Assembly: GCA_027314465.1 (NCBI GenBank)
Contig: DAHVAU010000052.1
Span: 1-5,581, forward strand
Direction of reading: 5' to 3'
DNA: 5,581 nucleotides
Origin: Microcaldota archaeon
GTDB lineage: Archaea > Micrarchaeota > Micrarchaeia > Micrarchaeales > CABMGC01
The notes beneath the pieces are model-generated. The model saw only the letters and a program-made list of their open reading frames with translations, was not told the DNA's origin and did not search any database. A program made the position numbers and the translations under genes. Below, in pieces: positions 1 through 5,581 of this stretch (position 1 is the first letter of the stretch; each line of letters opens with the position of its first letter).

Positions 1-979
1 CTCCGCCGCCGCCACCTGCACCGTTTGTTCCTCCGCCGCCTCCGGCGCCTGCGGCTCCGGTAGGGCCGCCATAGCCGCCGGGGCCGCCATAGTATGCATT
101 TGTGCCGGCGCCTCCGCCGCCTCCGCCGCCTGCAACCAGCACTACGGTGCCACTTATATCTGTAGCTTCTGAATCAGAGGCGCCGGAGCCTGAGGTGCCG
201 CTGCCGCCGGGGCCAGCGCCGCCTACCCATAGCTGTATGTTGTATCCAGGAGTCACGGCGATTGTGCCAGATACGAAACCGCCTTGGCCGCCGCTGCCTC
301 CTGCAAACGTTTCGCCTTGGCCGCCGCCGGCGCCTGGACCCCACACCTGTATGTAGGCATGATCGCATGCGGTTGGTACCTTTACCTGCTGCCAGGAATT
401 AAGCGGTGAGGTGTAATATGCAACTGCACCGCTGCACGTTGGCAGTACGGTGGGAATTGTTGGCGTAGGAGGTGTTGAAGGCGTGGCATACGCAGTGAAT
501 GTGCCTGCTGATGAGATCGGTATGTAATTGCAGTTCAGCTGGTCGAGATTTGCCACTCCTGAATTGCATAGTAGCAGGTTCATGTAGAAGTCGCCGTTTA
601 GCTGCATGCCGGGCAATGCCGCGGAGTTTATTGTGGCAAGGCACAGGGTGCTCTCCCCAGGAATTAGATAGGTTGGAGTGCATGTGGCTGTGAGGGTGTC
701 GCCGCTTATGACAACGTTGAACGAGAGTATATTGACCGGGGTGCTCTCAGAGTTCACTACCTGCGTGGCGAGGGTGCTTGACGAGCTCACTGAGTTCACA
801 TCGTACATGATATAATTGCAATGTATGTTGCCAAAGGAATTGCACTGGCTTGGAAGCACTGCAGTAGGACGTACCGCTATGGCGGCAAGAATCACTATTG
901 CTACAGACAACAGCGCTATCATGAAGCCGTACGTGCTTATGAAATCAAGCGCTGCCTGAAGCCTCATACCGCGACCCAT
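1..979 (-). CDS. Pilin-signal surface protein with glycine-rich C-terminal domain (partial, 3' end missing)
   Basis: The reading frame is open from the ATG at 979 to the window edge (326 codons, no stop seen). Residues 1-36 resemble an archaeal class III signal: short basic start (MGRGMR), then QAALDFISTYGF running into a hydrophobic helix to about residue 36. Such segments are processed by a PibD/FlaK-type peptidase and anchor type IV pilin-like proteins, so an extracellular location is inferred. Residues 37-164 form an ectodomain with cysteines at 46, 54, 100, 113, 138 and 150; two more lie at 182 and 205. Residues 165-181 are a Pro/Thr linker. From about 206 the protein resembles the Gly_rich type of domain: a strand with QVWG, Gly-Gly blocks, GTIAVTPG, WVGG, then VLVAGGGG; 50 of residues 214-326 are glycine. 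ATG 967 is an in-frame alternative start, but 979 lies about 27 bases from the TATA-like box. Role unknown; adhesin or cell-surface structure is a guess. Confidence 0.8.
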   Translation of the reverse strand, partial: MGRGMRLQAALDFISTYGFMIALLSVAIVILAAIAVRPTAVLPSQCNSFGNIHCNYIMYDVNSVSSSSTLATQVVNSESTPVNILSFNVVISGDTLTATCTPTYLIPGESTLCLATINSAALPGMQLNGDFYMNLLLCNSGVANLDQLNCNYIPISSAGTFTAYATPSTPPTPTIPTVLPTCSGAVAYYTSPLNSWQQVKVPTACDHAYIQVWGPGAGGGQGETFAGGSGGQGGFVSGTIAVTPGYNIQLWVGGAGPGGSGTSGSGASDSEATDISGTVVLVAGGGGGGGAGTNAYYGGPGGYGGPTGAAGAGGGGGTNGAGGGGG

Positions 980-1001
980 AAGGTAAGTATAATTAATATG
1001 G

Positions 1002-1010
1002 TTATAATAA
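1002..1010. promoter_or_regulatory. Shared TATA-like box for the divergent surface-protein and ksgA genes
   Basis: TTATAATAA on the plus strand reads TTATTATAA on the minus strand, so it resembles an archaeal TATA box in both directions. Its centre is about 25 bases before the ksgA ATG (1031) and about 27 before the surface-protein ATG (979). That is the spacing expected when transcription starts at or next to the start codon. No Shine-Dalgarno sequence precedes either ATG, which fits leaderless mRNAs. A second AT-rich stretch at 987-997 could contribute. The boxes are read from the sequence; promoter activity is inferred. Confidence 0.55.
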
Positions 1011-1030
1011 ATTACTCATTGTCTGGTTTT

Positions 1031-1819
1031 ATGGCGTTTGAAGGCACTATAATTGCAAAGAGGAGTCTTGGCCAGGTATTTCTTGTTACGCCCAGATTCG
1101 CCCAGGCCGAGGCCGTCCATGCAGACGGGAAGGTGGTGATAGAAATAGGGCCGGGAACGGGCACGCTGACCAAGGAGCTGTGCAATGTGGCTAAGAAGGT
1201 CATCGCGTTCGAGAAGGACAGGAACCTCTACGCCATACTCAAGCATGGGCTGATGGCAGATAACCTGGTTCTGATAAACAAGGACTTCTTCGATGCGAAT
1301 GACGATGAGCTGGACCTGGAGCACGCTGACATAGTCATAGCCAATATACCGTACAATCTCTCCAGCAAGACAATAGAGTGGCTTGCGCACAGGCACATGC
1401 AAGCGGTGCTATGCCTGCAGAAGGAATTCGTATGGCATATGACAGCAAAGCCAGGCACGCGCAGCTATTCGAGACTGAGCGTCATGACGGCCCTGATGTT
1501 CCGCGTCACTAAGATAATGGATGTGCCAAGAGGCAACTTCAGGCCCATACCCAAAGTCGATTCTGCAATAATATACATGAAGCCGCTTGATAAGAAGGTC
1601 CCGGCCAGGAGCATGGAGCTTATAGGGCTGATCATGCAGCATAAGAAGAAGACCGTCAAGAACGCGATACTGGACTCGGGCCGCAACCTCGATGTTGGAA
1701 AGGAAAGGCTCGTTGCCGCAGCAAATAATATCGACGGATGCGACAGGAGAGTCTTCAAACTAAGCCCTGGAGAGCTGCTCGAGGTAGCTGCGCAGCTTGA
1801 CAGGCTACTGGTCGAATGA
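1031..1819 (+). CDS. ksgA: 16S rRNA (adenine-N6,N6) dimethyltransferase KsgA/Dim1
   Basis: This SAM-dependent enzyme dimethylates two adjacent adenines in the 3'-terminal helix of 16S rRNA late in small-subunit assembly. The 262-residue product has the family's landmarks in order: SLGQVFL at 12-18 (equivalent of the GQNFL motif, with Val where many members have Asn), SAM-binding motif I VIEIGPGTGTLT at 36-47, acidic residue E61 after motif I, target-adenine motif NIPYN at 105-109, and RGNFRPIPKVDSAI at 167-180. A basic C-terminal segment, HKKKTVKNAI, lies at 204-213. The frame is open upstream to 821, but ATG 1031 gives the normal family length and directly precedes the conserved core. It also lies about 25 bases from a TATA-like box; ATG 998 would sit upstream of that box. 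The gene is divergent from the surface protein and its last 15 bases overlap the convergent hydrolase gene. Confidence 0.95.
   Translation: MAFEGTIIAKRSLGQVFLVTPRFAQAEAVHADGKVVIEIGPGTGTLTKELCNVAKKVIAFEKDRNLYAILKHGLMADNLVLINKDFFDANDDELDLEHADIVIANIPYNLSSKTIEWLAHRHMQAVLCLQKEFVWHMTAKPGTRSYSRLSVMTALMFRVTKIMDVPRGNFRPIPKVDSAIIYMKPLDKKVPARSMELIGLIMQHKKKTVKNAILDSGRNLDVGKERLVAAANNIDGCDRRVFKLSPGELLEVAAQLDRLLVE
1805..1819. other. 15-bp tail-to-tail overlap of ksgA and the hydrolase gene
   Basis: The hydrolase stop (TAG, read from 1807 to 1805) lies inside the last codons of ksgA, whose TGA is at 1817-1819. The last four codons plus stop of each gene therefore share the same DNA. There is no room for a separate intergenic terminator, so each transcript must run at least some way into the other gene. 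Confidence 0.9.
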
Positions 1820-2467
1820 GTACTTGGGCTGCTGCTCTTCATCCAGTATTATGCCGTTCTTCACATTTGCCAGGAACTTCTTCTCTGCCGCAGCTGAGCC
1901 CTCCTTCCCAAGTAACCTCCTGTAATGAATAGGGGCCACCTTCTCAGCTTTTACCCTTCCAGATGCCTTTATCATCTCATCTACGTCCATCACGTACGTG
2001 CCTCCCATCGGAAGAAGCGCAAGGCCAGTAACTATCTTTGACATCTCTTCTATCAGATCAGTATCTCCGGCATGGTACACCTTTGTACCGTTTATGTCAA
2101 GCACATACCCCACCCACCCGTTCTCCTTTGGATGGTAGTGCTTCTTGTTTTCAACAACGTTGTATGCCGGCACAGTGTCGAATTCTATCCCATCGTAAGA
2201 GTAATGCTTGCCTGGCTCAACTCCAATCACATCACCAACAGGTATCTTGCCAACGCTGTCCTTTGGCACGAATACCTTGGTGTTGTCGTCAGCTATGGCT
2301 TTTATGTCTGCCTCGCTTAGATGATCCATGTGCGGATGGGTTATAAGTATCACGTCCGCATGCACCTTGGTGCCCCTTAAGTCAAACGGGTCTATGTATA
2401 CGTTCTTTCCATTCAGCTTCAAGAGGAAGCTTGCATGCCCTATCCATTTCAAGAAACTGAGGTCCAT
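1805..2467 (-). CDS. Metallo-beta-lactamase-fold hydrolase, COG2220 (UlaG/UPF0173-like), substrate unknown
   Basis: A predicted cytosolic, metal-dependent hydrolase of 220 residues. The COG2220 pattern is visible: KWIGHASFLL at 7-16, YIDPF at 24-28, metal-binding HPHMDH at 44-49 (HxHxDH), VPAYN at 99-103, a conserved-looking HP at 112-113, YHAGDTD at 131-137 with D135 as likely bridging ligand, LLPMGG at 151-156, and PIHY at 179-182 with H181 as a further ligand. All expected metal ligands are present and the length is normal for the family. No signal peptide is seen. The frame continues upstream to 2554, but ATG 2467 starts just before the first conserved strand and the extra stretch matches nothing in the family. 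Relatives include UlaG lactonase and many uncharacterised archaeal proteins, so the reaction cannot be assigned. It is divergent from prs and tail-to-tail with ksgA. Confidence 0.88.
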   Translation of the reverse strand: MDLSFLKWIGHASFLLKLNGKNVYIDPFDLRGTKVHADVILITHPHMDHLSEADIKAIADDNTKVFVPKDSVGKIPVGDVIGVEPGKHYSYDGIEFDTVPAYNVVENKKHYHPKENGWVGYVLDINGTKVYHAGDTDLIEEMSKIVTGLALLPMGGTYVMDVDEMIKASGRVKAEKVAPIHYRRLLGKEGSAAAEKKFLANVKNGIILDEEQQPKYSFDQ

Positions 2468-2494
2468 GAGATCACGATATATAATCCGTGGCAA

Positions 2495-2505
2495 CTTTAA
2501 TATCC
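2495..2505 (-). promoter_or_regulatory. Probable TATA-like box for the hydrolase gene
   Basis: Read on the minus strand this is GGATATTAAAG, centred about 32 bases before the hydrolase ATG at 2467, predicting a transcript with only a few leader bases. A better-looking TATATA at 2477-2482 is only 10-15 bases from the ATG, too close for a leaderless start. On the plus strand the same bases read CTTTAATATCC and could also serve prs with a leader of roughly 40 bases. Assignment is tentative. Confidence 0.4.
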
Positions 2506-2533
2506 TTTGGCTGTTTCTTCGGCTCCCGCAAGC

Positions 2534-2540
2534 GTAATAA
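2534..2540 (+). promoter_or_regulatory. Possible TATA-like box for prs
   Basis: GTAATAA is centred about 26 bases before the prs ATG at 2564, matching the spacing seen for ksgA and a leaderless transcript. It is a weak match to the archaeal consensus. A GAGG at 2548-2551 lies 12 bases before the ATG and could be a poorly spaced ribosome binding site if transcription instead starts further upstream. Confidence 0.35.
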
Positions 2541-2563
2541 GCATTTTGAGGCAAGTTCTAGTC

Positions 2564-3427
2564 ATGTTCGTACTAGGCGGCTCTGCAAGCAATGGACTTG
2601 ACATCCCAATATCCGAGCTGCTGGGCGCTACCCGTGCACAGCTGGTTACCACCAGTTTCCCTGACGGAGAGATAAAAGTACGGGTACCTGAAGAGGTAGG
2701 CGGAGACATAGTTGTAGTGCAGTCAACTTACCAGCCGCAGGAGAGGCACCTGTTCGAGCTTCTCTTGATCTCGGACCATCTCAGGCATAGAGGGTATGAA
2801 GTCACTGCAGTTGTACCATACCTGGGATATGCAAGGCAGGATAAGAGCTTCATACCAGGAGAGGCAGTCAGTATCCACACCGTGCTTAACATGATGCGCT
2901 GCGCAGGCATAAAGAAGCTGGTTACGGTAAATCCACACAAGGAAGACTCGCTCAGGCACTTTCAAGGCGAGGTGGCAATAGTAAATGCCGTAGCTGCGCT
3001 GGCAAATAAGGTAAAGGATATGGTTAGGGACCCTTTCGTACTTGCGCCTGATGCAGGCGGGCTTGAACTTGCAAGAAAGGCGGCAGAGCTGCTGGGCTGC
3101 GAGTATGCAAACATAGACAAGAAGAGGGACAGTGAAGGGAAGGTGAGCATCGTTGGAACCCATGGCAGCGGGTTCGGCGGCAAGGACGTGGTGATTTTTG
3201 ACGACATAATAAGCACCGGGGGAACTATAGAGCTGGCCGCCAGGTTCGCATATGGTATGGGAGCTCGCAGCGTATGTGCAGCAGGAGTGCATCTGGTGAT
3301 GGCAGGAGGAGCCAAGGAACGCCTGAAGAACGCTAACATTACTACCCTGTTCGGCACAAACACCGTGCCGTGCAGTGATGCGCAGATAGTAGACATATCG
3401 CCTGAGATAGCCGCATGCCTGAGATGA
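2564..3427 (+). CDS. prs: Ribose-phosphate pyrophosphokinase (PRPP synthetase)
   Basis: A cytosolic enzyme that makes 5-phosphoribosyl-1-pyrophosphate from ribose 5-phosphate and ATP, feeding purine, pyrimidine and histidine synthesis and nucleotide salvage. The 287-residue product fits the short archaeal form. Landmarks in order: FVLGGSAS at 2-9, SFPDGEIKVR at 31-40 (ATP contact region), PYLGYARQDK at 85-94 followed by PGEAVS at 98-103, divalent-cation site NPH at 123-125, LAPDAGG at 160-166, catalytic-flap KKR at 186-188, and the PRPP-binding loop FDDIISTGGT at 212-221. The catalytic residues expected for the class are present. The frame is open from ATG 2507, but ATG 2564 places the first beta strand at residue 2 as in relatives and avoids overlap with the upstream region of the divergent hydrolase gene. 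It converges on gltX with 31 bases between stop codons. Confidence 0.95.
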   Translation: MFVLGGSASNGLDIPISELLGATRAQLVTTSFPDGEIKVRVPEEVGGDIVVVQSTYQPQERHLFELLLISDHLRHRGYEVTAVVPYLGYARQDKSFIPGEAVSIHTVLNMMRCAGIKKLVTVNPHKEDSLRHFQGEVAIVNAVAALANKVKDMVRDPFVLAPDAGGLELARKAAELLGCEYANIDKKRDSEGKVSIVGTHGSGFGGKDVVIFDDIISTGGTIELAARFAYGMGARSVCAAGVHLVMAGGAKERLKNANITTLFGTNTVPCSDAQIVDISPEIAACLR

Positions 3428-3451
3428 CATTTGCACGGCAGACATGCCATG

Positions 3452-3469
3452 TATCGCGTTAGAGCGATA
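3452..3469. terminator. Small inverted repeat at the end of gltX (possible terminator)
   Basis: TATCGC (3452-3457) and GCGATA (3464-3469) form a perfect 6-bp stem around a 6-base loop that contains the gltX stop codon. A palindrome, ACATG-C-CATGT, lies next to it at 3442-3452. They occupy the short gap between the convergent prs and gltX genes. No T-rich run follows on either strand, although archaeal termination usually depends on one, so a terminator role is only possible. Confidence 0.25.
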
Positions 3470-5156
3470 TGAAGTACATCGAGGTCTTGTCATCGAGGCG
3501 AAACAGACCTTCCCTCTCAAAGTATACTATGTCGCCATGGCTGAGCGACGAGGCGCAGGATTCGATATGGCCCTCCATAATCCTGAGGCTCTGGTCGTTG
3601 AAGACCTCGCCTGACACAGGATTGCTTATCATCCCGACCCTGCATGCCGTGTAGTTGCCGTCCGGCAGCCAGTTTACAGTCAACGGCGCCTTTGAATCAG
3701 TCTTCTGAGCGGCGAGCTGATCCCCTACGGCGCTCACCTTGACCGAGAACGCGTCCCTGAGCCTTATTATGTCTCCTGCCTTTAGTGCAGCTGCAGATTC
3801 CTTAGGTATGAATACCTTTCCATTGAGCGCGTAGTTTCGCAGGGGCTGTCCTTTGCCTGATGGAAGGCTCACGGCATCAGGCGCTCCTGAAACACGCATC
3901 CCGACCATCTCGCCGATCATGAAAAGCCTCTGAGCCAGTGGCTCAACGAGCTTGCTGTTGTAGGAGAGTAGCATGTCTAGCCCGACCACGCTCTCTGACT
4001 TGCCCATGCCGAAGCTCAGTGAGAAAGCGCGTATGGCCTGCGGCTGCACCCCTCTGCGCCTAAGAGCGCTTATTGTGACAAGGCGCGGGTCGTCCCACCC
4101 GCTCACCTTCCCGTCTGCTATGAGCTTCCTTATCTTCCTCTTTGATGTAAGGTTTCCAGATATCTCAAGCCTTGACAGGCTCGTTATCCTTGGCCTGCGC
4201 AGGCCCAGTATATCAAGCACCGCAAAGTAAAGCTCGTCACGCAGCTCATACTCCTTGCTGCGTATCACATCCGTGATGCCGTTTATAGAGTCAAGTATGG
4301 GAGTGCAGAAGTCATACGTGGGCCATACGGTGAACCTGTCCCCCTGCCGGTAATGCCTGGACCGCTTTATCCTGAACAAGGTCGGGTCGCGCATGGTGGT
4401 GTTTGATGCAGCCATGTCCCCCTTCAGCCTTAGTATGGCAGCGTTATCTGCAAAGCCTCCTGCTAGCATACCATTCCACAGTTCCAGGTTCTTATCCGCG
4501 CTCTGCTCTCTATGCCCGCATCCTTTGGAGGCCATCCTTGCAGCGGATATCTCCTCTGAGCTGCAGGTGCACACGTATGCATTGCCGTACTTTATGGCAG
4601 ATTGTGCATGGCCGTAAAGCAGTTGTATACTGTCGCTGGCATAGTATTCCTTGTCGAATCTTATACCAAGCCACTCGAAGTCCTTCTTGAATGCGTCAAC
4701 AAACTCCTGCCTCTCGTTGTCAGGGTTGGTATCATCGAAGTAGAGGAACATCTTTCCGTTGTACAGCTCGCGCAGCTCATTCTCAACAAACAGGGGTTTG
4801 GCATGGCCTATGTGCATGTAGCCTCCGGGCTCTGGAGGGAACCTGGTCACGAAGCTGCCTGAGGAGGCGCCTTCTATTGAGAAGTTATGCTTTGAGGACC
4901 TTTCGGCCTTCCTGGCCTGGGCCTGCGAGAACTCGTCCGCGTATTTCGAGTATTCAGCCGCAATGGCTTCTGCGTCCATGGCATTGACCTCTGACACTGT
5001 TTTCTTTACCAATGCGCCAATAGCCTTTACGTCAGGCTTTGTCTTGGCCAGTGCCTGCATGATCTTGCTCATTACAGGGCCTTCGCTTGCCTTGCCATAA
5101 TCCACTGCGTTCTTGATGGCATACTTCCTTATGAGTTCGTCGGTGCCCTCTTCCAT
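3459..5156 (-). CDS. gltX: Glutamyl-tRNA synthetase, archaeal type
   Basis: A class I synthetase that attaches glutamate to tRNA(Glu); archaeal forms are often non-discriminating and also charge tRNA(Gln) for later amidation. The product has 565 residues, close to the usual archaeal length. Residues 1-95 are the helical N-terminal extension typical of archaeal GluRS (LIRKYAIKNAVDYGKA near 8-23). The catalytic domain carries FPPEPGGYMHIGHAKP at 106-121 with the HIGH motif at 115-118, FDDTNP at 140-145, a zinc motif CxC...CxH with C196, C198, C213 and H215, VWPTYDF at 277-283, WDDPRL at 354-359, and the KMSKS equivalent TSKRK at 337-341. Residues from about 390 form the beta-barrel anticodon-binding part of the archaeal GluRS/GlnRS type. 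The upstream surface gene stops 5 bases before the ATG. A GGAG at 5167-5170, inside that gene's last codons, sits 10 bases before the start, which suggests co-transcription and possible translational coupling. Archaeal GluRS rather than GlnRS is favoured by family resemblance. Confidence 0.95.
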   Translation of the reverse strand: MEEGTDELIRKYAIKNAVDYGKASEGPVMSKIMQALAKTKPDVKAIGALVKKTVSEVNAMDAEAIAAEYSKYADEFSQAQARKAERSSKHNFSIEGASSGSFVTRFPPEPGGYMHIGHAKPLFVENELRELYNGKMFLYFDDTNPDNERQEFVDAFKKDFEWLGIRFDKEYYASDSIQLLYGHAQSAIKYGNAYVCTCSSEEISAARMASKGCGHREQSADKNLELWNGMLAGGFADNAAILRLKGDMAASNTTMRDPTLFRIKRSRHYRQGDRFTVWPTYDFCTPILDSINGITDVIRSKEYELRDELYFAVLDILGLRRPRITSLSRLEISGNLTSKRKIRKLIADGKVSGWDDPRLVTISALRRRGVQPQAIRAFSLSFGMGKSESVVGLDMLLSYNSKLVEPLAQRLFMIGEMVGMRVSGAPDAVSLPSGKGQPLRNYALNGKVFIPKESAAALKAGDIIRLRDAFSVKVSAVGDQLAAQKTDSKAPLTVNWLPDGNYTACRVGMISNPVSGEVFNDQSLRIMEGHIESCASSLSHGDIVYFEREGLFRLDDKTSMYFISL

Positions 5157-5161
5157 AGCAA

Positions 5162-5581
5162 TTACGCTCCGCCCGTGGCAACTCCTGAACCAGAATTGTT
5201 TGCCGTTGTTACCAGATTGCTGACGTTTACCGTGGTGGTCTGGGTGCTTGTGCTGGCAGTGTTGACAGTAGTTGCAGGTGCAGCGGTTGTAATGGCATTG
5301 GCCGTGGTGGTGGCATTGACAGTAGTGGTAAGCGCAGTTGTGGGCTTTATGGATGTTGTAGATGTATGGAATGGGTCATAGCTGAGCAGCACTATGCTCA
5401 TTGGCCCATATATGCTCCCATTCTGCGTAACAAGCATCGACTCCTTAACGTACAGTACAGAGCCGATGGTCCTATTCATCTCAAGATATACAGACTCATT
5501 GGCATAGCTGCCTGGCACAGGTATGGCAAGCTGCTGGCCCCCGGTTATAGTGATATTAAGTTGCTGCGGCAGGCTTATGTA
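5162..5581 (-). CDS. Thr-rich, sequon-rich surface or secreted protein (partial, 5' end missing)
   Basis: The frame is open from the right edge to TAA at 5162-5164, giving the last 139 residues of a larger protein. The start lies outside the window; a GTG at 5516-5518 is internal and not a credible start, since coding continues upstream. Visible residues 1-71 look like the end of a beta-rich ectodomain. Residues 72-126 are low-complexity, with 23 Thr in 55 residues and recurring TTTVN/TTA units. The tail ends in GSGVATGGA. Seven N-x-S/T sequons are present (N9, N28, N36, N54, N89, N119, N128, counting from the edge), suggesting an N-glycosylated extracellular protein with a mucin-like stalk. 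No C-terminal membrane helix or sorting motif is seen, so any anchor would have to be N-terminal. There are no cysteines. Family not recognised; surface location is inferred from composition. It lies 5 bases upstream of gltX on the same strand. Confidence 0.75.
   Translation of the reverse strand, partial: YISLPQQLNITITGGQQLAIPVPGSYANESVYLEMNRTIGSVLYVKESMLVTQNGSIYGPMSIVLLSYDPFHTSTTSIKPTTALTTTVNATTTANAITTAAPATTVNTASTSTQTTTVNVSNLVTTANNSGSGVATGGA
5167..5170 (-). promoter_or_regulatory. gltX: Possible Shine-Dalgarno of gltX inside the upstream gene
   Basis: Minus-strand GGAG lies in the last sense codons (GGC GGA GCG) of the Thr-rich surface gene, with 10 bases between it and the gltX ATG. With the 5-base gap between the genes, and no TATA-like box near the gltX start, it is the best candidate signal for translation of gltX from a shared transcript. 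Confidence 0.4.

Noticed and set aside
102..356. Plus-strand proline-rich reading frame of 84 codons
   Set aside because: It is the complement of the glycine-codon tract of the minus-strand surface gene; CCGCC repeats read as proline in this frame. No start signal or family features.
821..1030. Upstream extension of ksgA by 70 codons
   Set aside because: The added residues show no family similarity, lie antisense to the pilin-like gene and would cross the divergent promoter. ATG 1031 gives the normal KsgA length.
2507..2563. Earlier ATG for prs at 2507
   Set aside because: The extra 19 residues precede the first conserved strand of the family and would start inside the likely divergent promoter. 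ATG 2564 fits both length and promoter spacing.
2962..3450. Minus-strand open frame of 162 codons antisense to prs
   Set aside because: It lies entirely opposite prs, with Ser/Ala/Pro-rich composition and no motif; explained as a by-product of prs codon use.
2723..3520. Minus-strand open frame of 265 codons across prs and into gltX
   Set aside because: It is antisense to a clear PRPP synthetase, has no recognisable domain, and its Cys/His/Tyr-rich composition is typical of an out-of-frame reading.
5220..5340. Short repeated units resembling a CRISPR or tandem DNA repeat
   Set aside because: The repetition follows codons of a Thr-rich coding region, with no constant repeat length and no unique spacers.
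5175..5381. Plus-strand Val/Ala-rich frame of 68 codons that looks like a membrane helix
   Set aside because: It is the complement of the Thr/Asn-rich repeats of the minus-strand gene; Thr and Asn codons read backwards give Val and Ala. No independent gene signal.

Overview
The window looks like a piece of an archaeal genome, most likely from a DPANN lineage of the Micrarchaeota/ARMAN type. Three things suggest this. The four complete genes are archaeal in form: a short 262-residue KsgA/Dim1, a 287-residue PRPP synthetase, a COG2220 metallo-beta-lactamase-fold hydrolase, and an archaeal GluRS with a long helical N-terminal region. Start codons sit about 25-32 bases from TATA-like boxes, as in leaderless or nearly leaderless archaeal transcripts. 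The left-edge gene begins with an archaeal class III (type IV pilin-like) signal segment containing QAALDFISTYGF. The assignment to a lineage is inference.

Layout, left to right. Positions 979 to 1 (minus, cut by the left edge) encode a pilin-signal surface protein: hydrophobic N-terminal helix, cysteine-bearing ectodomain, Pro/Thr linker and a very glycine-rich C-terminal domain that runs off the window. A 51-base divergent promoter region follows, then ksgA (1031-1819, plus). The COG2220 hydrolase (1805-2467, minus) overlaps the end of ksgA tail to tail by 15 bases. A 96-base divergent region separates it from prs (2564-3427, plus). After a 31-base convergent gap comes gltX (3459-5156, minus). 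Only 5 bases upstream of gltX is the 3' end of a second surface-type gene (5162-5581, minus, cut by the right edge), rich in Thr and N-glycosylation sequons.

The complete genes are housekeeping functions: 16S rRNA dimethylation, PRPP supply for nucleotide synthesis and tRNA(Glu) charging, plus a hydrolase of unknown substrate. They are not a pathway cluster, and orientation alternates so that most genes are probably transcribed alone. The exception is the Thr-rich surface gene and gltX, which are probably co-transcribed. No RNA gene, CRISPR array, insertion sequence or other mobile element was seen. The least ordinary parts are the two surface proteins at the edges, above all the pilin-signal/glycine-rich fusion, and the compact divergent promoter between it and ksgA.
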